Below are positions 23,435 to 33,274 of a stretch of DNA of 43,604 nucleotides, piece after piece. How positions within the stretch are numbered: position 1 is the first letter of the stretch; each line of letters opens with the position of its first letter. Under the pieces are notes generated by a model. That model was not told the DNA's origin. It searched no databases and saw nothing but the letters and a program-made list of their open reading frames with translations. This stretch comes from Candidatus Collierbacteria bacterium (GTDB lineage: Bacteria > Patescibacteriota > Microgenomatia > UBA1400 > JACPES01). The stretch covers positions 1-43,604 of the forward strand of contig JACRNH010000012.1 of assembly GCA_016219325.1 (NCBI GenBank), written 5' to 3'. Both the position numbers and the translations under genes were made by a program.

Positions 23435-26400
23435 TCAGTCGACAAGTTGTGGAATTACAAATGCCGCTTGGTCTTGTTTGTTTTCTCCTCCAAATTTCGC
23501 CCCCTTCACTCGACCCCCTGGATGAATTGCGCCTAAAAATGAATACAAGTCCCCTAAAATCGCATTCGCTGTCGCCCCGCTTAATGCGCCGTTTTCTCCT
23601 GTGCTCATTGCGATATCTAAAGTTGTAGGTGGAATGTCGGAACGACGCGAAATTAAAGTATCCCAACAGAACGCCTGCTCCTTTCGCATCATTTTACTCG
23701 CAGCTTTTAAATAACTAAACCTGTCAGAATCTCCTCCGTTACTAATTTGAGTATCTGAAAATGCTATCAGTTCATCTAGCAATGCTCCTGCCTCTGCTAA
23801 TTCTGGAAGAGGGGCTGCTAGCGGACTAATTATCTCGGCTTTTTGATCTCTGTCGTTTATATCGATCAATGAATAAAACCCTTCCCCCCTAAGAATATCA
23901 ACCCTCCATTTAGGAATCAAAAGCTCGCCTTTCGCATTTCTTTCATTGCCTGTCGTCGATTGATTTGGATTCTCAAAAAGGTGTTTCACCCCAAAATTAT
24001 CTCCTTCTTCAATTTCCTTAAGATTAAGGCGTTCTACAAAAGAATTAAGCCTATGGGCGAAGTGGCCGTCCATAAAAATATTCATTGTAGCCTGTAAAAA
24101 TCGTTGTTGAGCATGATTCGGAATGAAACTTAAGGCTCCTCCGAAAGGCTTGCTCGCTTCTTTTACTTCGTTCACGACAACTTCTGTCGCTGCTCCGGCC
24201 TCGACTACGTCTTGATCATGCCTATTGGTTATCATGTTCACTTTAGCATCATCTTTCTTCATGCTCACCCTAGCCGACCCCAAATCAGAGTAAACTGAAT
24301 GACCTCCTTTAGGCGGAAATAATCGCAATATTGTTCTTGGAACCAAAGGCGAGCTTACTTCCATTAAATGATTGGTCACGTCACCAGAAGAATCAACTTT
24401 TTGCAAATATCTGATTCCTTTATCCCCTGTTGTATATCCTTCTTCAGACCAATGCAAAACGCCTAGATTTGCATATTTTAGAAAATTCTTCCATCCTTCA
24501 TAACCAACATGCGCTATTCTTTCAATCTCGTCTGGGCGAAGACCGCAATCCTCAAGTTGAACACTAAAATCAATTCCATTAAACGCATTCTGCATTTGCT
24601 CCTCTGACTGGCAAACGTCATTTCCTACGAATCGCCAGTCAGCCACATTCTTAACAATCTTATTTCCAAAACTGTCAACCCCTTCAAAGTTCTCAAACCA
24701 TTTATTTTTCCACAGCTCTGGCGGACGTAACGCATCTATGCCAGCGCCCGGCATCCTTTTTATTGCTGCCCTTACTCGCTCGCGAAACTCAGTCGGATTA
24801 TTGCTTGAAAATTCGCCTATGCCCATTGCCATTCTAGCCAAAGCTCTTGAGGCAGATAAAATTGGCCTTTCAAGTTTAGTCGTCTCTTCTAAAATATTTT
24901 TTCGCAATTTGGCCATCAAGGCTTCATTTCTTGACAGTGTTTCAATTTGATCGTCGTGGGCGGATAAATCCCTTTGGATTTGAGCAATCATTGCTTTTCG
25001 ATCAATCGACGGAATCGAGCCAAAAAGGGCTATCATATTCCTAAATTGCTCCGGCGGAAGGCCCATTGCATAACCTAAACGATATGCCGCCAAAAATACT
25101 CCCCTCATTGAGAGAATTTTTCTGCGCTTCAAATCAAGCGGAGCTGCCTCAACGTCCCACCTAGAATACTGAATCCATGTCAGCGCAATAATCATCTTAT
25201 CTAGAGCTACTTCTCCCGTCCAATCCCAAAAATCTGTTATTTCGTTTCCGGTAACTTTCGACAAATCTCCAGATCTTCGGAGTTTTGGAAACTCTTTTGT
25301 TTCAAACATATGGCTAATCTCTTGTTCAGAGTAGCCCATTTTATGAAAAATATAATGCCCAAAAGCATTATTACGCACAGTCCAAAATCCTTCTTTTGTC
25401 TTCATCTCGTTTACAAAAACCTGAATATCCTTAGCCGTATTAATTCCCAATTTAGACATCATTTCCGAAGTCCCATAAACTCCTAACATTTCTCTAGCAG
25501 ATAATTTAAAGGTTAATGGCCTGTCGGGATCATTGCGATATTCAGGATTATTTCTTAATCTTGCTGGCAAAAACTCTGGTTCAACCCACAATTCATGCGT
25601 AGACTTTGCATCATCCATAAATCCTAAAACCTCTTGGCTTGTACTTCCTAAGGCTTGGAATAAAGCATCCATTGGAATATATCCACCAATCCCGCCAGAT
25701 TTAATTACAAACTGCAACGCATCATAAAACATTGAGTGTTTGCTTGTTTCGCGTCCTATTTGCTTAAAAGCATTGCTATAAAAATTTGGCAATATTGCAG
25801 ATGATCCACCGATAATCTGTCCCGCCACTAAACCATATACAATACTTTCCTGTTTATCCGGCTGGCCCTCAAATGAAAGATAGGCATCACGAAATCGATC
25901 AAAGGCCCGTTGATACTCTGTCATCATTGTTCGCCCTGCCGGCGAGCCGCCGGCCATTCTCTGAAATGCCGCTTGAGGGTCCATCGATCCACCACTAATC
26001 AATTGATCAATTAATGCTAGTTGCTCTAAAGATGAAGGAGCCGCAGCGCCACCGTTTCTTGTTAAATTTGCTAAATCTTCTTCTGCCGCCTCTAACTTGA
26101 CCCCCATCGACAACACGTCCAATGGCGGCATGAATCCAATTAAACGGAAATCTTCAATTCTTTGTTGAAGGCCTCGAATTGCGTCAGGCCCTAATCGCCT
26201 CAATTCTCTCTTAACCCACCTTCCCCACTCTACCCTTGATTGAGGGTTCTGTAATTCGCTATTTCTAATTGCCAAAATATCTCTATAGCGCCTATTAGAA
26301 ATTACTGAACCGTCAGGCAAAACATGATCTTTATACGACAAATTTCCTTGGGTTAATGATGCAAAATTTTCTACAGCTCTCAGGTCCTGTTGAGTTAAAT

Positions 26401-26644
26401 TTAAAGATCCGGCTATTCTCCTGTTGGGGGACAACTCCTCTCCTTTCGCCCATGCAACGATTGAGCTCAATATTTCTTCCGCTCTTTTCGGATTAATTGG
26501 AGAAAGTACTTGAGATACTTTATTTTCTACAACCTCATCTTGAAGCTGTAGGGCAATATCAGTTCTAGAGTTAACGGGAAGAGCTTCAACCGCATCCATT
26601 AGCAATTTCTCGTAAGGTGTTAACCCTTCAGGGCTAGATGGCAT
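23435..26644 (-). CDS. Large hypothetical protein (~1070 aa)
   Basis: Single long ORF, probable ATG at 26644; no family recognised. Confidence 0.7.
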   Translation of the reverse strand: MPSSPEGLTPYEKLLMDAVEALPVNSRTDIALQLQDEVVENKVSQVLSPINPKRAEEILSSIVAWAKGEELSPNRRIAGSLNLTQQDLRAVENFASLTQGNLSYKDHVLPDGSVISNRRYRDILAIRNSELQNPQSRVEWGRWVKRELRRLGPDAIRGLQQRIEDFRLIGFMPPLDVLSMGVKLEAAEEDLANLTRNGGAAAPSSLEQLALIDQLISGGSMDPQAAFQRMAGGSPAGRTMMTEYQRAFDRFRDAYLSFEGQPDKQESIVYGLVAGQIIGGSSAILPNFYSNAFKQIGRETSKHSMFYDALQFVIKSGGIGGYIPMDALFQALGSTSQEVLGFMDDAKSTHELWVEPEFLPARLRNNPEYRNDPDRPLTFKLSAREMLGVYGTSEMMSKLGINTAKDIQVFVNEMKTKEGFWTVRNNAFGHYIFHKMGYSEQEISHMFETKEFPKLRRSGDLSKVTGNEITDFWDWTGEVALDKMIIALTWIQYSRWDVEAAPLDLKRRKILSMRGVFLAAYRLGYAMGLPPEQFRNMIALFGSIPSIDRKAMIAQIQRDLSAHDDQIETLSRNEALMAKLRKNILEETTKLERPILSASRALARMAMGIGEFSSNNPTEFRERVRAAIKRMPGAGIDALRPPELWKNKWFENFEGVDSFGNKIVKNVADWRFVGNDVCQSEEQMQNAFNGIDFSVQLEDCGLRPDEIERIAHVGYEGWKNFLKYANLGVLHWSEEGYTTGDKGIRYLQKVDSSGDVTNHLMEVSSPLVPRTILRLFPPKGGHSVYSDLGSARVSMKKDDAKVNMITNRHDQDVVEAGAATEVVVNEVKEASKPFGGALSFIPNHAQQRFLQATMNIFMDGHFAHRLNSFVERLNLKEIEEGDNFGVKHLFENPNQSTTGNERNAKGELLIPKWRVDILRGEGFYSLIDINDRDQKAEIISPLAAPLPELAEAGALLDELIAFSDTQISNGGDSDRFSYLKAASKMMRKEQAFCWDTLISRRSDIPPTTLDIAMSTGENGALSGATANAILGDLYSFLGAIHPGGRVKGAKFGGENKQDQAAFVIPQLVD

Positions 26645-27194
26645 TTTGACCTCCTTGTTGTTGGGCTGGGGAAACATTGCGCTGGTTAACTAATTCTTGA
26701 TTATTTAATAAACGAGGAAGAATGTCTCTAAATACAAGAAACTCTGCGGTTAATCCCTGAGCTCTTTCCGCAGCTGTAATTTTTTCGGCCCTTCTTTTAA
26801 TCGCTAATTGCCAGAATACTTCTCCGTGAACTTCCAGGGAAAAACTATTGTCATGACACCATTTTATTGCAGTTTTAGATCCAAGCCTTGCTTTCAGTAC
26901 CATCTCCCATGCCGGAGCAAATCTGTCTTTCTCATCGTCCTGTTTAGAGCCCCAACTCCCCTCATATTTTCGTAACTCACTCCTAATCTCAGCTTCTCTC
27001 GACCCTCCCCCTCCCCCCATTTCCGTCTTGCTTCTCTCCACCATCCCCGCCGCTTCGAATTTAGCTAGGGCAGCTCTGCCCGCTTCAGAACCAGACCCCA
27101 AAAATGGCAACCCCGAGTTTTCGGCATGCGAAGACCCCAACCCTTTCATTTCTGGTCCTGAAGTTAATTGTTCTGTACTCATTGTATCGGGCAT
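26634..27194 (-). CDS. Hypothetical protein, translationally coupled to the large ORF
   Basis: 186 aa; stop overlaps the start of the downstream gene; TATAAT 7 nt before ATG. Confidence 0.55.
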   Translation of the reverse strand: MPDTMSTEQLTSGPEMKGLGSSHAENSGLPFLGSGSEAGRAALAKFEAAGMVERSKTEMGGGGGSREAEIRSELRKYEGSWGSKQDDEKDRFAPAWEMVLKARLGSKTAIKWCHDNSFSLEVHGEVFWQLAIKRRAEKITAAERAQGLTAEFLVFRDILPRLLNNQELVNQRNVSPAQQQGGQNAI

Positions 27195-27230
27195 TGAGGA
27201 GATTATAGCAATTATGATAGGATTTCTAAA

Positions 27231-27353
27231 ATGAATGCGTCAATTATTAGAGATATATTTACCAGCGCCCAAGTCGCCACCGGCTTATTGGTAATTTCAG
27301 TTCTTCTCTATCTATTGTTGGCAAAAACTTCAAAAAATGCCGATACTCGCTAA
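27231..27353 (+). CDS. 40-aa single-TM peptide
   Basis: MNASIIRDIFTSAQVATGLLVISVLLYLLLAKTSKNADTR. Confidence 0.4.
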   Translation: MNASIIRDIFTSAQVATGLLVISVLLYLLLAKTSKNADTR

Positions 27354-27415
27354 TAATAATTCTGATTTTTCTTTGTTTTGATCACTTATCGATCGGACAA
27401 ATTGCGAGGTTTAAA

Positions 27416-27447
27416 TAAACTTCAATTATTTAAATAATTGAAGTTTA
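27416..27447. repeat. 32-bp perfect palindrome
   Basis: TAAACTTCAATTATTTAAATAATTGAAGTTTA. Confidence 0.95.
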
Positions 27448-27481
27448 AAACTAATTCTCAATTTCTTATATAATTAATAAT

Positions 27482-27688
27482 ATGACCGTCTCTCTTAATT
27501 GCTCCCAACAAAAACTTCTGGCAAATTTTTGTGTTGATATTTCAAAAAGCTTAATCATCGCTCATTTGTTGGGAACGGCAATCCTGGAAAAACCAATTAT
27601 ATTAGCTTCAATTACCACTGTTAATCTTCTTTTAACTTCTGGACTACTGTTATACGTTAGTGTTATATTACTATCAGGAGAAAATTAA
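27482..27688 (+). CDS. Small 2-TM membrane protein
   Basis: MTVSLNCSQQKLLANFCVDISKSLIIAHLLGTAILEKPIILASITTVNLLLTSGLLLYVSVILLSGEN. Confidence 0.5.
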   Translation: MTVSLNCSQQKLLANFCVDISKSLIIAHLLGTAILEKPIILASITTVNLLLTSGLLLYVSVILLSGEN

Positions 27689-27689
27689 T

Positions 27690-27815
27690 ATGAATCCGGA
27701 AACATTTTTAACCATCATGAATAGTGCTACTACTTTCGCCGTTTTATTTGCGATCGCAATTCTTCTTTTATATATTGCCTCTAAGAAATCTATCTCTACC
27801 GGAAAATCGCGGTAA
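27690..27815 (+). CDS. 41-aa single-TM peptide
   Basis: MNPETFLTIMNSATTFAVLFAIAILLLYIASKKSISTGKSR, with AGGAG upstream. Confidence 0.4.
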   Translation: MNPETFLTIMNSATTFAVLFAIAILLLYIASKKSISTGKSR

Positions 27816-27836
27816 ATTTCTTTTTCTTGCGACGCA

Positions 27837-27895
27837 ACCCTTTTAACCTTTTCAACCTTTCTAGCCTTTCTAATCCTTTAGCCTTTCTCAATACC
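27837..27895. repeat. Degenerate nonamer array (AACCTTTTC)n
   Basis: cccttttaaccttttcaacctttctagcctttctaatcctttagcctttctc. Confidence 0.75.
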
Positions 27896-28511
27896 TCTTC
27901 CCTTTTTCCTTTGGAACAAACGCCTGTAGTCCGGCAATATCTTTCGGCTGTTTTTTGTAAAGAAACAGAATTTTTTCAATATAATTTCCCAAATCGCGGT
28001 AATAATAAACGTCTCTAATTTCCACGTCATCATCAGTCACAATATTTTCTCTGGAACCGGAATCAAGCGATGCCACCGTGGTTCTGGCATGAATTATCAC
28101 CGTTCCGATCATAAATTGCTTCCAGAAAAAATTCGGCGGGATAGTTTTGACTTTAACCGCCTCTTCCCAATTTAAGCTGCGGGAATTGGTGGCAAACGGA
28201 GTTGAAGCCTCAAATTTAACCACTCTGCGATCGGTGATATAGGCGATATTTTTATGTCTGACATTATCAATCACCCACAAACCGATTGCTACGATAAATC
28301 CGGCCGCGATCCCGCCAATAACCCCGATTTGCCCCAAATATTTTTGCGCCAGTGCTTGTTCTCCGGCAATCAAGGCGATAAAAAACACAATTCCGGCTCC
28401 GGCTAAAAACTTTAATAATAAAATTATCTGCGAAAATCGGTGCGGCCTAACCACATACAAAATCCTCTCTCCCGTCTGCTGGCCGTAAAAAGATTCATTA
28501 GTATTGAGCAT
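27888..28511 (-). CDS. PH-like (bPH) domain membrane protein
   Basis: ERILYVVRPHRF, two TM helices, YITDRRVVKFEASTPFATNSRSLNWEEAVKVKTIPPNFFWKQFMIGTVIIHAR. Confidence 0.65.
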   Translation of the reverse strand: MLNTNESFYGQQTGERILYVVRPHRFSQIILLLKFLAGAGIVFFIALIAGEQALAQKYLGQIGVIGGIAAGFIVAIGLWVIDNVRHKNIAYITDRRVVKFEASTPFATNSRSLNWEEAVKVKTIPPNFFWKQFMIGTVIIHARTTVASLDSGSRENIVTDDDVEIRDVYYYRDLGNYIEKILFLYKKQPKDIAGLQAFVPKEKGKRY

Positions 28512-28556
28512 GGTGATATTGTAGCAAAAAGAAGATTTTCGTTATATTATGTAAGC

Positions 28557-31500
28557 ATGAGTCATTTGGATAATCTGGCAATAAAAATTCTCTCTAGGGT
28601 AAGAAAATTTTGGGAATTCTTTATCTTGATAGTTATTATTAGCGGCACATATATCACCGTTTGGGCGGTAATCCGTCCCGGAAACGTTTTTGATCCCCGG
28701 CGCTACGCGGCCGATAATATGTGTAATGTTGACGGAAGAACGTGCGACAAGCCTGAAGATTGGGAAAGGGGATGGATTGAGGCTCGACAGGCGGAAAATA
28801 TAAACAAAGCTCCTGTCCAAAACGAATATACTTCCGCCAACCCTGATAACGACCCAAAACAAGGAGTAACTCAAGAAGCCCAAATAATTCGTCAGGCCGG
28901 AGAAAGCAATGAGGTTAACCGAAGCTCAATTGCTGCCGAAGAGGCTGCCAAGAAAAACGATCCCGTAAATAAACCTGTAGTAACCGATCCAACTCTCCCG
29001 CCTCTTCTCCCCACGGCCGCCGCCGCTGCCGCCCCGACTACATCCGCTCAACCTACGATTCAGCCGGCCGGCGGTCTGTCTCCGACAACTCAACCAACCG
29101 CGCCGCCGGCAACAGCAATTCCAACCGCCATAACAACGACTCCTGTTCCGGAAAGATATGGAATCACAGACAATATTTGCCATCTTCCCGGGGCGAACTG
29201 CAAAGACGAAGATTGGCAAAAAGGCAATGCTGCTGCCAGAGGAGATACCAAGGCTTTGGCAGAATTGCAAAAAAAGAATCCCGGGGCTTTCTCCACAGTC
29301 GCGGTTGACGGCGGAATTGTCAAAACCATTACTCCGGCTGCCGCCGCGCCCGCGGCTGCCCAGCCAACCATTCCGGCAACGGCTGCAACAGACGCTCAAA
29401 CCCGCCGGGCTGAATTTACCAAACAGTGCGCCAAAGACCTTCATCTTTGCCCGATGATCGACCCGAATACTTATCAGGTAGTCGGTTGGGTTCCGGCTGA
29501 AGAAGCAGCATTTGGAACATTTGAAGACGCAAAACTGGCCCGCCAAAAATTAAGTATCGGCGATTTACGGAAATACAATGTCCCAGAACTGTTAAGCGGC
29601 GACAAATTAAGGAGCGCCACAGCCGAAGAAATGCAAAAAGAATTAACCAAAGCATTTTCGGGCGAAGAAGGCGCGAAATTGATTGAACAATTGAAAAACA
29701 CTCCGTCAGGATCTTTGGTTAAGCTAAATTCTCAAGGCGCGGCCGTAAAAAATAAAGACGGCGATATTGTTTTAAACTCCGGCGAAACGCTAAATAAGCA
29801 AACCCAAGTTTCCCTCGAAAAAAAATATCTTGAAGATCGGCTGGCTGACGCCAAAACCCAAAACGATACCGCCAATGCCCTGCTTGCCTCTTTGGCAAAT
29901 AAGCTTGAAGAATGCTTAAAAGAAGGCAAAACAGCCGACGGAGCTTGCGGAATTACAAAATTATCTCCGGATGAAAAGCAAAAATTCGACAGCCTAACCG
30001 ACGACCGTAAAAAGGAAATTAGCTCGGGGCAATCATTTCAAAAACTTCAACAGGGAGTTACCAAATCATATGCAAAAGAAAAACTGGTAATTGAGGCTTT
30101 GGCCAAAAGCGGAACCGCCGCCGTCACCGCCCAATGCGTGGCCGAGAGGGGTGAACAATCATGTAACACAACTGCCCAGCTGGACTATTATGTGCAATCG
30201 CTGGCCCAAGGTTTTGATTCCGCGACAGGGAACAAAATAAAAACCGATTATGCCAACAAGAAAAAGGAGGAAAATGACAAATTCATTGCCAAACTCCATA
30301 ACGATCAAATAGCCAAGGCTCAAAAAGATATCGAAAAGGATATTTCGCAATCGGCATCAGTGTTGATTTCCATGGTTGTAAAACCGGAAGACCGCGATCT
30401 GGCCATTCAACAACTGGTTAAAGGGAACATTGATTTCTCAAGATACCCCAATTTAAGTGAATCTGAAAAACAATCTTTCCGGGAAGACTATCTGAAACAG
30501 AGATATTTCAGTATTTATACTAACCTTCGCTCGGACGAGATTGCCAAATACCAAAATGAAATCGACGCCCTAAAACAGCAATTGCCGAAACCGGGCGGCG
30601 GGGGCGGACTCAAGTCGATTGCCAAAAGCCAAATCCCTTCCGTCGAAACAGAAACGTCTCCAACCGCTCCACAACTTACCGGAATTCAACAAGCTCAACT
30701 AACCGCCGCCCAAACCGGACTCGGAATTGTTAATTGGTGGAACAATACCGGTCTGGCTCAAGGCATAAATAAAAGGGCCACGGATTTAGGCGTTATTAAC
30801 GCCCAGTCTCCGCAGGAATCGCTGGGGAGATTTTTGAATACTGCGACCGTCGGAGCTTTCGGGCAATACGCCGCCGCATACGCTGATATAAACGCCCAAA
30901 ATCTTGATGCTTCTTACCTTAACAGAGCTTTTAATCCCAAAGGCTTGGACGCGTCGCAGGCCTTGTTAGCCCAAACCGTCACCGCAACTCTGCCTGACGG
31001 CGGGCAATTCTCCGGCCAATTCGTCAACACGCTTTTGGACGCACCGCTTATCGGCGCCAGAAGATATATTGACGCCGGAGTTGTCGGTGCCGCCGCCTTG
31101 CAAAACAATAATACCGGCCAATTGTTGCAGGCAAATGCTTATGGGGCCTATCATATTTTTGGAATCGACAATACGGTTAATTCCAGCAATAGATTGTTTT
31201 ACCAAACCGGAATGTCCCCGGCCGAAGCGGAAGCGTATAAAAACAATCCTTGGCTGCGGGCCGAAGACGCGGTGACTGTCGGAATGGCGGCCGTCAGCGT
31301 TGGCGATGTTGCCGCCAGCATAAAATTAAGCGGTCTGGAAAAAACCCTGGTTCAGGGGCCCTTGTCCCAAAGAGGAGCAGAACAATTTTTCAAGAATTTG
31401 GCAGATAATCTTGATGAAGCAAAAAGGCTACTAAAGACTGATACCAGAAATTGGACTTCCGATTATCCTATGGCAGATATCAGCGGAATGAACCGGCTTA

Positions 31501-32693
31501 ACAATCCGGCTAATTATCCTGAACAATATACCAAAGATTTTTTGCTTAACGCTTCCGCGGGTGGCGGGGCGGAAACGAATAATCCGGTGGTAATCAAATA
31601 TATTCAGGATCTAAAAGAACAAATTAAGGATGCGGCCGCCGCCCAAGACGCAAAACAGTTAAATGAGCTTACTAAACAAGTTGACGTATTAGAAAAATAT
31701 GAACAGCTAAAAAGAATTCTTGGAAAAATGGATAAGGACAGGCGGCAAAGATTTATTGAGCAGTTAAGCGATCAAGTGGCGCAGGATATCAGCGGCAAGG
31801 ATCCGACAGGGAAAGTGGTCGGGCTTCCTAAGGCAAAAATCTATAGCGGTTTTGGTCCGCTGTTCGCCACAAATCCTGAAAAGGGATTTAATATTATTGA
31901 GCACGATCCCGACACCGCTGAATTTATTGCCGATGTTGGAAGCAGGGCGGTAAATAAACTATATGCCAATAACCCCAATATCCCCGACCCTGCGTTTGAC
32001 GAACTAAGAAACGGAGTTATATCACAATTAATGACACCTGGATATATTAATGGTGACGGTGGAATTAATCCCAACGTTCTCTTATCAGCCGTATCGAAAG
32101 AAGTTAATAGCAGATTTAAGAAGGGCTGGCAACACACCGGCACAAGTTTGGCTAAATCAGTCGCCGCCCCTTTTTTAAACGATAAACCAACCGCCGCGGC
32201 ATTGGTTTGTCAGGGCACGGCCAATTGTTATCAAACAGCCCAAGTTACCGCTGACTTAATCAATAGCTTTAACCAGGCAGACCCGACAAAACTGTACTTT
32301 TTTATGGGAAGCCAACCTGTATTTTTAGGACCAGCTAAAGCAAAAGTTGTCATGAATATTGGCGAAATCCCCCACGCCTCAACCCTCGCCAGTTCAGACG
32401 CTGTATGGGTCTCGAGAGAGACTAAAATCGTTAATAGTATCAATGATATTCCTATAAATATTGCTAACGATCAAATATCGAAACAAGGTGAAAATATCTA
32501 TACTTTTAGAATGCCTCCAAAAGGCAATTTCGTTAAAAATAACGATCCGCCGATGTTAATTCCATATCTTGGCTCTGACGAACCTATTGATCTATGGATA
32601 GAATATACAAAGAAGCACATGTATATCTATAAACATATCGGTGAACCCGAATATGGCAACTATGTCCCGAGTACTTTACAATTTAACCGATGA
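28557..32693 (+). CDS. Giant hypothetical envelope-associated protein (1378 aa)
   Basis: N-terminal TM, Ala/Pro/Thr-rich linkers, repeated DNxC...C..x(D/E)W..G module; no full-length family recognised. ATG 28557 preferred over ORF start 28440. Confidence 0.7.
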   Translation: MSHLDNLAIKILSRVRKFWEFFILIVIISGTYITVWAVIRPGNVFDPRRYAADNMCNVDGRTCDKPEDWERGWIEARQAENINKAPVQNEYTSANPDNDPKQGVTQEAQIIRQAGESNEVNRSSIAAEEAAKKNDPVNKPVVTDPTLPPLLPTAAAAAAPTTSAQPTIQPAGGLSPTTQPTAPPATAIPTAITTTPVPERYGITDNICHLPGANCKDEDWQKGNAAARGDTKALAELQKKNPGAFSTVAVDGGIVKTITPAAAAPAAAQPTIPATAATDAQTRRAEFTKQCAKDLHLCPMIDPNTYQVVGWVPAEEAAFGTFEDAKLARQKLSIGDLRKYNVPELLSGDKLRSATAEEMQKELTKAFSGEEGAKLIEQLKNTPSGSLVKLNSQGAAVKNKDGDIVLNSGETLNKQTQVSLEKKYLEDRLADAKTQNDTANALLASLANKLEECLKEGKTADGACGITKLSPDEKQKFDSLTDDRKKEISSGQSFQKLQQGVTKSYAKEKLVIEALAKSGTAAVTAQCVAERGEQSCNTTAQLDYYVQSLAQGFDSATGNKIKTDYANKKKEENDKFIAKLHNDQIAKAQKDIEKDISQSASVLISMVVKPEDRDLAIQQLVKGNIDFSRYPNLSESEKQSFREDYLKQRYFSIYTNLRSDEIAKYQNEIDALKQQLPKPGGGGGLKSIAKSQIPSVETETSPTAPQLTGIQQAQLTAAQTGLGIVNWWNNTGLAQGINKRATDLGVINAQSPQESLGRFLNTATVGAFGQYAAAYADINAQNLDASYLNRAFNPKGLDASQALLAQTVTATLPDGGQFSGQFVNTLLDAPLIGARRYIDAGVVGAAALQNNNTGQLLQANAYGAYHIFGIDNTVNSSNRLFYQTGMSPAEAEAYKNNPWLRAEDAVTVGMAAVSVGDVAASIKLSGLEKTLVQGPLSQRGAEQFFKNLADNLDEAKRLLKTDTRNWTSDYPMADISGMNRLNNPANYPEQYTKDFLLNASAGGGAETNNPVVIKYIQDLKEQIKDAAAAQDAKQLNELTKQVDVLEKYEQLKRILGKMDKDRRQRFIEQLSDQVAQDISGKDPTGKVVGLPKAKIYSGFGPLFATNPEKGFNIIEHDPDTAEFIADVGSRAVNKLYANNPNIPDPAFDELRNGVISQLMTPGYINGDGGINPNVLLSAVSKEVNSRFKKGWQHTGTSLAKSVAAPFLNDKPTAAALVCQGTANCYQTAQVTADLINSFNQADPTKLYFFMGSQPVFLGPAKAKVVMNIGEIPHASTLASSDAVWVSRETKIVNSINDIPINIANDQISKQGENIYTFRMPPKGNFVKNNDPPMLIPYLGSDEPIDLWIEYTKKHMYIYKHIGEPEYGNYVPSTLQFNR

Positions 32694-33274
32694 GCGAACA
32701 ACCAGCCGAGTCACCAATACAAAAACTTATGGGCAAAGAATCTGATGAATGGAAACCGTTATTGGGAAATGAACCAAGTTTACCGTCGGTTCCGGAGTGC
32801 ATTATTCAGCATTTAACGGCAATTGAAGCAAATCATATTCCGATTATCGCTATTCCTAAAATTAAAGACCTGACTGACGGAACTTGGGTTACTCCTGTTG
32901 CTCCTTTTGACTTGAAAAACCCTGACTATCTAAAAAGACTGCAAAAAATCACCGGCGGGGTTGAAATAAATAAAGACGCAAGCGTCGGCCAGGCCGTCGC
33001 GGCTTTAGCTAAAATCGGCCCATACAGGCTGCCAACCTTAGACGAATGGAGATTATTGGGAGAAAGGCTGGGCTGGGTTTCAGATAGCTACGGAGTAACC
33101 GCCACCCTAGAGAGTTCTACCGGCCATAACCAAATTGTATTAACCGGGTATGAGGGCGGCGGCGGAATTTCTTGTTATCATAGCGTTCCTCCAGACTTAA
33201 AAACCGATAATATGAATTTCCATCTTGTTTTTGATTGGAATTTGTTACAAAATAGTTTGGAGAAAGATAAATAA
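32690..33274 (+). CDS. Hypothetical protein, ATGA-coupled to the giant ORF
   Basis: 194 aa, overlaps the upstream stop. Confidence 0.6.
   Translation: MSEQPAESPIQKLMGKESDEWKPLLGNEPSLPSVPECIIQHLTAIEANHIPIIAIPKIKDLTDGTWVTPVAPFDLKNPDYLKRLQKITGGVEINKDASVGQAVAALAKIGPYRLPTLDEWRLLGERLGWVSDSYGVTATLESSTGHNQIVLTGYEGGGGISCYHSVPPDLKTDNMNFHLVFDWNLLQNSLEKDK

Noticed and set aside
28542-32443. Minus-strand ORFs over the giant 1378-aa gene
   Set aside because: Overlap a long coherent ORF and translate to repeat-like, compositionally odd peptides.
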